Source: Flavobacteriaceae bacterium (GTDB taxonomy: Bacteria > Bacteroidota > Bacteroidia > Flavobacteriales > Flavobacteriaceae). From it: a DNA stretch of 7,836 nucleotides. This document shows positions 1-6,512 of the stretch, piece after piece. The translations under genes were made by a program, and so were the position numbers. Positions within the stretch are counted from its first letter, which is position 1, and every line of letters begins with the position of its first letter. Below the pieces are notes generated by a model. That model had not been told where the DNA came from. It ran no database searches and saw only the letters and a list, made by a program, of their open reading frames with translations. The DNA is taken from contig JAHRWC010000214.1 of NCBI GenBank assembly GCA_019090365.1, positions 1 to 7,836 on the forward strand, written 5' to 3'.

Positions 1-1600
1 TACTTATTTTATATTCAATTTCATTTTGTTCTGCTTTAAAAACAAAACTATTTGTAAGGGTTTGAATTAATGGCAAAATAGGTTTTTGTGATACTTTGAG
101 TTTAAAACGCCCTTCTTCAATTTTTGAAATATCTAATAATTCATTTACCAAAGAAAGTAGTCTATTTGAATTTCGTTGCATCATTTCAAGGTTGGAACGA
201 TCTTCAATATTTATATTTTCATTTTTTAGCAGTTTTTTTATTGGCCCCAGAATAAGTGTAAGTGGAGTTCTAAACTCATGTGAAATATTTACAAAAAAAT
301 TAGATTTTGATGCGTCTAATTCTTTTAATTTGGTATTTATTTTTTTTCTGTTTTTATATTGTAGGAAAAAAAACAAGCCTATTAAAGAAGTGAAACCCAA
401 ACCTCCTAAAAGTAAATTTCTTTGATTGGTTTTTTGTTGTTCAACCAGTTCATTTTGAGATTTTAATTGTTCTATTTCATTTACTTTTTGTTTGTTTTGG
501 TATTTTGCCTCTAATTCATTTGTTACCGAAAGTATGTTATCATTATACAAACTATCTGAAAGTTTGTTATGCATTTCAGCAAAATCAAATGCATTTTTAT
601 ATTCTCCTAGTTTGTTATGTGATTTTGATAAAAATTCATAAATCTCTATAGAAATCTCTATCTGATTTAATTCTATTAATGTTGGTAAAAGTGTATTACA
701 TAATTTAATACATTGCTTATAATCTTCTTTTAAAAAGGCAGCTTCTGCTAGACCATATCCAGTAATACTTAACTGTTGTTGATTTTTAACTTCAAGTGCT
801 AAGTTGTTAGCTAAAAGATAATTAGCCTCAGCTAAAGAATATTCTTTTTTATTAATTTTTATTCTTGCGATATTAGCTAACACCCTACTTTCACCTAATT
901 TATCACCCATCTCTTTTTTAAGTACTAAGGCTTCATTTAAATGATTTTCTGCTCGGCTATAGTCATTATCATTATAGTCAACCCCGCCTAAGTTTGTTAA
1001 TATTGCAGAAATAGCGGGTTTAAAATTTAATTCTTTTGCAAGTGCCAATGCAATTTTAAAATGTTCAACGGCTTTATCGTTTTGCTTTAAAGATTTATAT
1101 AAGGAACCTAAATTGTTATGAATTCTAGCCTCTGTATTTTTATCCTCAGCTTTAATAGTATATGGTAATGCTTCAAGATATAATTCTGAAGCCTCTTCTA
1201 ACCTAGATTGCTCCTGTAAAATATTAGCTTGTTCAACTATAACACTCGTAATACCTTCTAAGTTTTCAAGTTTATTATAGATTTTTAAAGCTTCAATTAA
1301 AGCAGTATCAGATTTTGAATATTCACCTAAATCTCTTAGTACAGAGGCTTCTCTGTATTTAGCATTCGCATAACCAAATTCATTACCATCTTTTAAAGCT
1401 AGTTCTTGAGCTTTAATGGCATATTCTAATGAAGCATTTGCATCAGTACGAGCATATGCTACTAATAGTCTTAAATATGTTTGAACTTTAATACTATCAT
1501 TCTTTGTAGTATTAACAACTTGTTTTAGGCTATCGATATTAAATTGAGAAAAAGATAAACAAGTGCTGAAAAGGAAAACTATAAGAACTATTCTTTTCAT
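1..1600 (-). CDS. TPR-containing membrane sensor histidine kinase (C-terminus cut by window edge)
   Basis: This is the sensor part of a two-component system; the first 533 codons are present and the frame is open to base 1. Residues 1-18 form a signal peptide (MKRIVLIVFLF..., likely cut before Gln19). About residues 35-350 are helical TPR-like repeats, seen in NNLGSLY near 162, NLGGVDY near 203, and regularly spaced LxEAL/AxxHF segments. A charged Glu/Gln/Lys-rich stretch (about 355-393) looks like a coiled coil. One membrane helix lies at 396-413, followed by basic residues. The HisKA H-box reads SHEFRTPLTLILGP with phospho-acceptor His441, and the second helix (NRLLSLVNELLDISKIEEG) follows. 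The ATPase domain, and any receiver or DNA-binding domain, lies outside the window. The TPR region is predicted periplasmic; the signal it senses is unknown. ATG at 1598-1600 starts the signal peptide directly. The gene follows gpsA by 68 bases with no visible terminator, so co-transcription is possible. Family call is firm; the final architecture is not known. Confidence 0.93.
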   Translation of the reverse strand, partial: MKRIVLIVFLFSTCLSFSQFNIDSLKQVVNTTKNDSIKVQTYLRLLVAYARTDANASLEYAIKAQELALKDGNEFGYANAKYREASVLRDLGEYSKSDTALIEALKIYNKLENLEGITSVIVEQANILQEQSRLEEASELYLEALPYTIKAEDKNTEARIHNNLGSLYKSLKQNDKAVEHFKIALALAKELNFKPAISAILTNLGGVDYNDNDYSRAENHLNEALVLKKEMGDKLGESRVLANIARIKINKKEYSLAEANYLLANNLALEVKNQQQLSITGYGLAEAAFLKEDYKQCIKLCNTLLPTLIELNQIEISIEIYEFLSKSHNKLGEYKNAFDFAEMHNKLSDSLYNDNILSVTNELEAKYQNKQKVNEIEQLKSQNELVEQQKTNQRNLLLGGLGFTSLIGLFFFLQYKNRKKINTKLKELDASKSNFFVNISHEFRTPLTLILGPIKKLLKNENINIEDRSNLEMMQRNSNRLLSLVNELLDISKIEEGRFKLKVSQKPILPLIQTLTNSFVFKAEQNEIEYKIS

Positions 1601-1668
1601 TGCTAATGGGTTTTAATCTTTTGGTAAAATCTATTCAGCTAAACAGTATATATTTTTGAAATACAGTA

Positions 1669-2673
1669 TTAATCTAATTTATCAGTAAGGTTTTTAAAGA
1701 CATTTTTTGCGTCCTTATTTCCGTAAAGAATGCTATACACAGCATTAATAATTGGAGTCTTAGCCTTCTTTTTTTCTTTAGCTTCATTAAGCTCATAGGC
1801 ACTTTTAGTTGCATAATATCCTTCAGCAACCATATTCATTTCCATTTGAGCACTTTTAACAGTGTACCCTTTTCCAATCATATTTCCGAACATTCTATTT
1901 CGACTAAAAGTTGAATATCCTGTCACTAATAAATCACCTAAATATGCCGAACCGTTGATGTCACGTTTCATTTTATGAACCTTTTTCACATAACGTTTCA
2001 TTTCACGAATGGCATTACTCATTAACACACTTTGAAAATTATCACCATAGCCTAAACCATGAGCAATACCAGCTGCAAGAGCATAAATGTTTTTCAGCAT
2101 TGCTGCATATTCAGTTCCAATAATGTCATCGCTTATTTTGCATTTTATATAATCGCAAGAAAGGTGATCGGCAATGACTTGTGCTTTTTTGGAATCATCA
2201 CAGGCAATGGTAAGATAAGATAGTCGCTCTAAAGCAACTTCTTCAGCATGACAAGGTCCTGTAATAACACCTATATCCTTAAATGGAATTCCATAATTAG
2301 TAAAGAAATGATCGCCTACAATTAAACTGCTTTCAGGAACAATTCCTTTTATGGCTGAAAATATTATTTTTCCTTCAAGAGAAGTATTTAATTTTTTTAA
2401 TTCAGTTTCAACAAAAGCAGAAGGAATAACAAATATTAAATAGTCTGCATATTCAACCATTTCATTGATATCATTACTCAATTTAAGTTGAGAAATATCA
2501 AATTCAACTGAAGATAAATAATTTGGATTATGACGTTCTTTTTTTATATAATCTACAGCCGATTCACTTCGCATATACCAGCCTACTTCATTTAAGTTTT
2601 CACAAAGCATTTTAACGATGGCGGTTGCCCAACTACCTCCTCCGAAGACAGCAAATTTTGGTTGGTTATTCAT
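1669..2673 (-). CDS. gpsA: NAD(P)H-dependent glycerol-3-phosphate dehydrogenase
   Basis: Cytoplasmic enzyme that reduces dihydroxyacetone phosphate to sn-glycerol 3-phosphate, the backbone of phospholipids. Numbering from the ATG at 2671-2673 (334 residues, the normal family length): the Rossmann dinucleotide loop is GGGSWATA at 11-18. SAIKG is at 106-110, the substrate-side motif GPCHAEE at 139-145, and LKNIYALAAG carries the catalytic Lys194. GDLLVTGYSTFSRNR begins near 246 and VAEGYYATK near 282. The frame also allows a TTG start at 2692-2694 that would add seven residues, but that TTG is the end of a promoter octamer, so the ATG is preferred. GGGSW replaces the GAGAW common in Proteobacteria; I regard this as a Bacteroidota variant, not a defect. 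The product is very likely; the start is likely. Confidence 0.96.
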   Translation of the reverse strand: MNNQPKFAVFGGGSWATAIVKMLCENLNEVGWYMRSESAVDYIKKERHNPNYLSSVEFDISQLKLSNDINEMVEYADYLIFVIPSAFVETELKKLNTSLEGKIIFSAIKGIVPESSLIVGDHFFTNYGIPFKDIGVITGPCHAEEVALERLSYLTIACDDSKKAQVIADHLSCDYIKCKISDDIIGTEYAAMLKNIYALAAGIAHGLGYGDNFQSVLMSNAIREMKRYVKKVHKMKRDINGSAYLGDLLVTGYSTFSRNRMFGNMIGKGYTVKSAQMEMNMVAEGYYATKSAYELNEAKEKKKAKTPIINAVYSILYGNKDAKNVFKNLTDKLD

Positions 2674-2691
2674 ATTGCTAATATATGGGTT

Positions 2692-2699
2692 CAAAAATA
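2692..2699 (-). promoter_or_regulatory. gpsA -7 promoter box (TAnnTTTG type)
   Basis: Read on the minus strand this is TATTTTTG, an exact match to the Bacteroidota -7 consensus TAnnTTTG. It lies 18 bases before the gpsA ATG, so the leader would be very short. No TTTG sits at the usual -33 distance, so support is the -7 box and its position only. Its TTG is the alternative gpsA start codon; a base cannot easily be both core promoter and start codon, which argues for the downstream ATG. Confidence 0.45.
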
Positions 2700-2818
2700 C
2701 ATAATTATATCATGTTTCTCGTTTTGTTAAATTATGCTAATAAAAAGTTTAACATTCAATTATGAATTAACAAGCAATGTAAGAGAGAAACCCTGCGTTA
2801 AGGTTGTATAGTTAATTG

Positions 2819-2839
2819 ATTTGTGATTCATACACAAAT
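2819..2839 (+). repeat. 7-bp inverted repeat (RNA hairpin candidate)
   Basis: ATTTGTG (2819-2825) and CACAAAT (2833-2839) are perfect complements around the seven-base loop ATTCATA. The next outward positions add a G·T and a T-A pair. It ends one base before the plus-strand promoter octamer, so it may be an RNA stem of an upstream transcript or a DNA operator. It may also be chance in AT-rich DNA. Confidence 0.35.
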
Positions 2840-2847
2840 TAGTTTTG
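2840..2847 (+). promoter_or_regulatory. Plus-strand -7 promoter-like box TAGTTTTG
   Basis: Exact match to TAnnTTTG and identical to the octamer in front of the thioesterase gene at 7639-7646. ATTG at 2815-2818, 21 bases upstream, is a one-mismatch fit to the -33 TTTG. Transcription would start near 2852, leaving about 120 bases of leader before the ATG at 2972 and placing the 2865-2899 hairpin inside that leader. It is a motif match only. Confidence 0.35.
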
Positions 2848-2864
2848 GTTGGTTATTTAGTTTT

Positions 2865-2899
2865 AAATCGCTCTTTTAGCAATAAGGGAGCGATTTTTT
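2865..2899 (+). terminator. Intrinsic-terminator-like hairpin with no upstream plus-strand gene
   Basis: AAATCGCTC (2865-2873) pairs perfectly with GAGCGATTT (2888-2896). Two G·T and two A-T pairs continue inward to a six-base loop, AGCAAT. The T-run is 2894-2899: its first three T close the stem, and the rest plus an AT-rich stretch follow. The minus-strand version lacks a good U-run, so it is oriented to stop plus-strand transcripts. The only upstream genes face the other way. It would therefore end a small RNA or attenuate the leader of the 2972 gene. Confidence 0.65.
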
Positions 2900-2971
2900 A
2901 TATTATAATATTTTCTAATTTATCGATTATCAGGATTTTAATAGTTAAATTCAAACTTTGAAAAATTGATT

Positions 2972-4414
2972 ATGAAAAAAATTACATTATTAATTCTGCT
3001 AATATCTTCATCTATTATCCTTTCACAAACTCCTTGTGTTGACGGTATGGCTGGAACCTATCCTTGTAATGGATATGATTTATTATCACATATTTCATTT
3101 TCCGATTTAGACGCTACAAATGCAAATGATTCTTGGGGTTGGATTGATCCACAGGATAATAAAGAATACGCAATCATTGGATTAGATAACGGAACCGCTT
3201 TTATTGATATTAGTGACCCAATCAATCCTATTTTTTTAGGGAAACTCCCTACCTATACAGGCACTACCATTTTTAGAGACATAAAAACATATAATAATTA
3301 TGCCTTTATTGTAAGTGATTCAAACGGTCCTCATGGAATGCAAGTTTTCGATTTAACTCGTTTACGTAATGTAGCAAATCCACCAGAAACCTTTTCTGAA
3401 GATGCGCATTATGATGGATTTGAAAACGCACATAATTTAGTGATTAATGAAACCGAAGGATATGCATATGCTGTAAGAACAGACACTTTTGGAGGAGGAA
3501 TTCATTTTGTGAATATTCAAGATCCCTTAAATCCAGTTGCGGCTGGAGGCTTTAGTGGTGTCTATACCCATGATGCTCAAGTTGTAAGTTATATAGGACC
3601 AGATCCTGATTATCAAGGAAGTGAAATTCTAATTAGTTGTAATGGTTTTGATGGAGATGTATGGATTATAGATGTTACCGATAAATCTAATCCTCAGGCA
3701 ATTACTAGTTTTAGTCATTCAAATAATAGTCATGCACACCAAGGATGGTTAACAGAAGATCATCGTTATTTTTTATTAGGAGACGAATTTGATGAAGTAG
3801 ATACTGGTAGTAATACACGTACAATTATATTCGATTTTGAAGATTTAGACAACCCTATACAAACATCAGAGTATTTTGGCCCTACACCTGCTACAGATCA
3901 TAATGGATATGTTTTAGGTGATAAATATTATTTAGCCAATTATTCTGCAGGGATGCGAGTATTAGATATGGCTGATTTAGCCAATGGTAATCTCACTGAA
4001 ATAGGATATTTTGATGTATATCCTCCTACAGATTCTGCTGGTTTTGATGGTGCTTGGAGTGCATACCCGTATTTTGAAAGTGGTAATATTCTTATTTCAG
4101 CTTTAAGCTATAATGATGATAATTATCCTGGAGGATTTTATCTTGTAAGAGAGAGCAGTTTAGGACTAAATGAAAATCTTTTAAGTTCAAGTATTTCAAT
4201 TCATCCAAACCCAGTTAAAGACATTTTACAAATTAGTATTATAGATAATATTCAAGTCTCAAACATTCAAGTTTATGATACATTAGGAAGGCTAGTTGTC
4301 AATAAAACCAAAGATTTTGAATCTATTAATGTTTCAAATTTTAGTGATGGATTGTTATTTGTAAAAATTGAAACTGAGCAAGGAATTATCACTAAAAAAA
4401 TAGTGAAAGAATAA
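2972..4414 (+). CDS. Secreted LVIVD-repeat / choice-of-anchor-B beta-propeller protein with T9SS sorting domain
   Basis: A 480-residue secreted protein of unknown function. Residues 1-18 (MKKITLLILLISSSIILS) are a signal peptide, likely cut before Gln19. Residues about 35-395 form repeated blades in which a strand ends in a V/I-D-hydrophobic motif followed by DPxNP, as in FIDISDPINP (77-86), FVNIQDPLNP (179-188) and IIDVTDKSNP (232-241). This matches LVIVD repeats and, with YTHDAQV, NSHAHQGWLTEDHRYFLLGDE and DHNGYVLGDKYYLANYSAGMR, the choice-of-anchor-B family. About 405-480 is a type-A T9SS tail, starting SIHPNPVKD and containing QVYDTLGRLV and DGLLFVKIETEQG, and ending KKIVKE. It directs export across the outer membrane and usually surface attachment or release. 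ATG at 2972 is preferred over an in-frame TTG at 2966. Its stop is three bases from that of nadD. Export route is confident; biochemical role unknown. Confidence 0.93.
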   Translation: MKKITLLILLISSSIILSQTPCVDGMAGTYPCNGYDLLSHISFSDLDATNANDSWGWIDPQDNKEYAIIGLDNGTAFIDISDPINPIFLGKLPTYTGTTIFRDIKTYNNYAFIVSDSNGPHGMQVFDLTRLRNVANPPETFSEDAHYDGFENAHNLVINETEGYAYAVRTDTFGGGIHFVNIQDPLNPVAAGGFSGVYTHDAQVVSYIGPDPDYQGSEILISCNGFDGDVWIIDVTDKSNPQAITSFSHSNNSHAHQGWLTEDHRYFLLGDEFDEVDTGSNTRTIIFDFEDLDNPIQTSEYFGPTPATDHNGYVLGDKYYLANYSAGMRVLDMADLANGNLTEIGYFDVYPPTDSAGFDGAWSAYPYFESGNILISALSYNDDNYPGGFYLVRESSLGLNENLLSSSISIHPNPVKDILQISIIDNIQVSNIQVYDTLGRLVVNKTKDFESINVSNFSDGLLFVKIETEQGIITKKIVKE

Positions 4415-4417
4415 AGT

Positions 4418-5008
4418 CTATTTATAGAAATTCATTTCATCTAAATACTCCCATACATTTTGAGGCAATAAGGGTCTAATGTTTTTTTCTTCTGAAATTG
4501 CTTTACGAATAAAAGTAGATGATACTTCCATGATTGGAGCATTCACTTTAGTGATCTTAGAATGATCTTTGAAACGATGTTCTACAGTTCCTTCAGAAAT
4601 TCTTGGATACACATATATCGAGTAGTTTTCTAAAATTACTTCATAGTTTTTCCACTTATGAAACGATTTTAAATTGTCTTCACCCATGATCAATGAAAAA
4701 GCATGTAAAGGATATTTTTCTTCTAAATGAGTTAAGGTATTTACGGTATAATTAGGCTGAGGTAAATCAAACTCAATATTGCTCGCTTTTAATTTTGGAT
4801 AATCCTCCAACGCAATACGAACCATGCTTAAACGATGGTTGTCCTCTAATAAGGTTTTCTTTTTTTTATGTGGATTATGAGGCGTTACCACCATCCACAC
4901 TTCATCTAAATCTGAAAATTCTACCATATGATTGGCAATGGTCAAATGTCCCACATGAATTGGGTTAAATGTACCAAAATACAATCCTATGTTTTTTTTA
5001 GAATCCAT
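4418..5008 (-). CDS. nadD: Nicotinate-nucleotide adenylyltransferase
   Basis: Cytoplasmic enzyme joining nicotinate mononucleotide and ATP to give deamido-NAD in NAD synthesis. The 196-residue length is normal for bacterial NadD. It has the nucleotidyltransferase signature GTFNPIHVGH (12-21), the PHNPHKKK segment (43-50), YTVNTL (87-92), LIMGEDNL (107-113) where many homologues read GAD, and the ATP-binding SSTFIR motif (163-168). PPAT (CoaD) shares the fold but is shorter and lacks the PHNPHKK and YTVNTL pattern, so NadD is the better call. The ATG at 5006-5008 lies only two bases after the gmk stop, so it is the last gene of the yicC-gmk-nadD operon and probably translationally coupled. Its TAG stop converges on the secreted-protein gene with three bases between. 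Confidence 0.96.
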   Translation of the reverse strand: MDSKKNIGLYFGTFNPIHVGHLTIANHMVEFSDLDEVWMVVTPHNPHKKKKTLLEDNHRLSMVRIALEDYPKLKASNIEFDLPQPNYTVNTLTHLEEKYPLHAFSLIMGEDNLKSFHKWKNYEVILENYSIYVYPRISEGTVEHRFKDHSKITKVNAPIMEVSSTFIRKAISEEKNIRPLLPQNVWEYLDEMNFYK

Positions 5009-5010
5009 TT

Positions 5011-5601
5011 TTATTCTTCTTCAGAACTCGATTTTTGAATATGTGTTGAAACTAAAGCTTCCGCTTCTTTTAATGCAACTTCAAGTGTATCGTTTTCAAT
5101 AATAAAATCGAATTGAGGCGCAGTAGCCATCTCAACGGAAGCCTTTGCAATTCGCATATTTATTTTTTCGTCGCTTTCAGTCTTTCTTTTCTTTAAACGA
5201 ATTTTAAGCTCATCCACACTTGGTGGTTTTACAAAAACTGCTAATGTTTTATTTGGGAACTTCTTTTTAATACGCAATCCTCCTACTACATCGATATCGA
5301 AAATTACATTTTTTCCTAATGCCCAAATTCGTTCTACTTCTTCTTTTAAAGTTCCATAGAAATTATCACGATATACTTCTTCCCATTCTAAAAAGTCGTT
5401 GTTTTTTATATGTTGCTTGAAATCTTTTAAATCAATAAAATAATAATCTTCTCCGTGCTTTTCGTCTCCTCTTGGTGTTCTTGATGTTGCCGAAATCGAG
5501 AACTCTAAATTTAAATTTTCTTGCCTTAATAAATGTCTAACGATGGTTGTTTTTCCACTTCCTGAAGGTGCCGAAAAAACAATTAATTTTCCTCCCTTCA
5601 T
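5011..5601 (-). CDS. gmk: Guanylate kinase
   Basis: Phosphorylates GMP to GDP with ATP in the cytoplasm, supplying GTP, dGTP and precursors of guanine second messengers. The 196-residue product starts with the P-loop APSGSGKTT (11-19). The GMP-binding region follows: SATSRTPRGDEKHGEDYYF (37-55), WEEVYRDNFYGT (73-84) and FDIDVVGG (101-108), where many homologues have DVQGA. The lid/arginine segment RLKKRKTESDEKINMRI is near 135-151. The C-terminus ends in a Ser/Glu tail (KSSSEEE). ATG at 5599-5601 overlaps the yicC stop in TAATG, a classic coupling arrangement. The yicC-gmk pair also occurs in other phyla (from memory, Bacillus yloC is close to gmk), so the context supports the call. Confidence 0.97.
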   Translation of the reverse strand: MKGGKLIVFSAPSGSGKTTIVRHLLRQENLNLEFSISATSRTPRGDEKHGEDYYFIDLKDFKQHIKNNDFLEWEEVYRDNFYGTLKEEVERIWALGKNVIFDIDVVGGLRIKKKFPNKTLAVFVKPPSVDELKIRLKKRKTESDEKINMRIAKASVEMATAPQFDFIIENDTLEVALKEAEALVSTHIQKSSSEEE

Positions 5602-6458
5602 TATAAAATATTTAAAGATTGTTCTTTAATTTTTTCCAACTCATCTTTCATTTGCACTACCAATTGTTGCATCGGTGCAAAGTTAGATTTAGAACCTATT
5701 GTATTAATTTCTCTACCAATTTCCTGACAAATAAAACCTAATTTTTTTCCGTTGGAATCGTCTGATTGAAGACTCTCATTAAAGTAATCTAAATGTGTTT
5801 TAAGACGTACTTTTTCTTCAGTGATATCATACTTTTCTAGGTAGTAAATCAATTCTTGTTCAAATCGATTTTCATCTACATTTTCTTTTAAATCACTCAC
5901 TGCTTTACGCAAACGCTCTCTTACATTATCCATTCGTTGAGCATCTAGTTCTTTAATTTTTTCCAACAAATCTGCAATCATTTTAGATCGTTTTACAAAA
6001 TCAACTTCCATTGCTTTGCCTTCATCTAAACGATACTTATTAATCGCAACTAAAGCTTCTTCTAATGCTTGATTGATTTCATTAAATTCGGAAGCATCTA
6101 TTTCTTCACGTTCAGTCTTTAATGTGTCAGGCATACGCATCGCCATTTTAAGCAATTCTGTTTGTTCTGCTTCCACTACATTCGACAATTGTTGCATGTA
6201 GTTTTTTACCACAACTTCATTCAACTTTGTTTGAGTATCTTCTCCTGTAGATTCTACATATAAACCAAAATCAACTTTACCACGCACCAAAGATTTAGAA
6301 ATTTTACCTCTCATTTCAAGCTCTTTTTCTTTATACGAAGAAGGAACTCTAGCGTTTAAATCTAAATTTTTACTGTTTAGAGATTTTAGCTCCACTGTAA
6401 TTTTTTTGTTAGGTAATTGCACTAAAGCCTTACCATAACCCGTCATCGATTTAATCAT
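5601..6458 (-). CDS. yicC: YicC/YloC-family endoribonuclease
   Basis: Member of the YicC family; E. coli YicC is reported as an endoribonuclease that affects small-RNA stability. The product has 285 residues, close to the 287 of E. coli. The N-terminal signature is MIKSMTGYGKA (1-11), followed by VELKSLNSKNLDLNARVP, the family's 'NsRyLd' region. The C-terminal DUF1732 part contains EEKVRLKTHLDYF (214-226) and GKKLGFICQEIGREINTIGSKS (237-258), and ends with KDELEKIKEQSLNIL. The Glu/His-rich C-terminal region holds the residues thought to bind metal, and they appear intact. Start ATG at 6456-6458 fits the MIKSMTGYG consensus exactly. First gene of the yicC-gmk-nadD operon, behind a clear -7 box. 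Target RNAs in Bacteroidota are unknown to me. Confidence 0.95.
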   Translation of the reverse strand: MIKSMTGYGKALVQLPNKKITVELKSLNSKNLDLNARVPSSYKEKELEMRGKISKSLVRGKVDFGLYVESTGEDTQTKLNEVVVKNYMQQLSNVVEAEQTELLKMAMRMPDTLKTEREEIDASEFNEINQALEEALVAINKYRLDEGKAMEVDFVKRSKMIADLLEKIKELDAQRMDNVRERLRKAVSDLKENVDENRFEQELIYYLEKYDITEEKVRLKTHLDYFNESLQSDDSNGKKLGFICQEIGREINTIGSKSNFAPMQQLVVQMKDELEKIKEQSLNIL

Positions 6459-6477
6459 ACATCCATTTTATAGACGG

Positions 6478-6485
6478 CAAAGATA
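6478..6485 (-). promoter_or_regulatory. yicC: yicC-gmk-nadD operon -7 promoter box
   Basis: On the minus strand it reads TATCTTTG, an exact TAnnTTTG match, 19 bases before the yicC ATG. No exact TTTG lies 19-21 bases upstream; TTTC is found 17 bases away. It sits in the 54-base gap after the hydrolase stop. The operon can thus be transcribed on its own, although no terminator stops read-through from the hydrolase gene. Confidence 0.55.
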
Positions 6486-6512
6486 GTGAAAATACGTGTT
6501 ATGAAAGAGCAA

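Larger units (their letters stand above)
2674..2971. other. Divergent intergenic region between gpsA and the secreted propeller gene
   Basis: 298 bases without a recognisable protein gene. From left to right it holds the gpsA -7 box (2692-2699), an AT-rich stretch with nothing I can name (about 2700-2780), and a less AT-rich patch (about 2781-2805, containing CCCTGCGTTAAGG). A 7-bp hairpin follows at 2819-2839, then a plus-strand TAGTTTTG octamer at 2840-2847, a terminator-like hairpin at 2865-2899, and an AT-rich run into the ATG at 2972. The last three suggest plus-strand transcription that begins and may end inside the gap. No tRNA or riboswitch family that I can recognise is present. Confidence 0.7.

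Noticed and set aside
96..425. Plus-strand open frame of 109 codons
   Set aside because: It is the shadow of the histidine kinase on the opposite strand, covering its H-box and membrane helix. The translated product is Phe/Ser-rich and shows no domain.
1643..1669. ACAGTAT repeated twice with 20-base spacing between gpsA and the kinase gene
   Set aside because: A 7-mer in AT-rich DNA with no further symmetry; the second copy runs into the gpsA stop codon. Too weak to call an operator.
2805..2861. tRNA-like look: a seven-base loop with T33-type position and TCA triplet on a 7-bp stem
   Set aside because: No T-arm (GTTCRA) and no acceptor stem can be found, and the stem is 7 bp where a tRNA anticodon stem has 5.
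4389..4406. TCACTA / TAGTGA hairpin with an A6 loop at the end of the secreted-protein gene
   Set aside because: It lies within the coding sequence for the conserved T9SS ending, has only 6 bp and no T-run on either strand. Not a convincing terminator.
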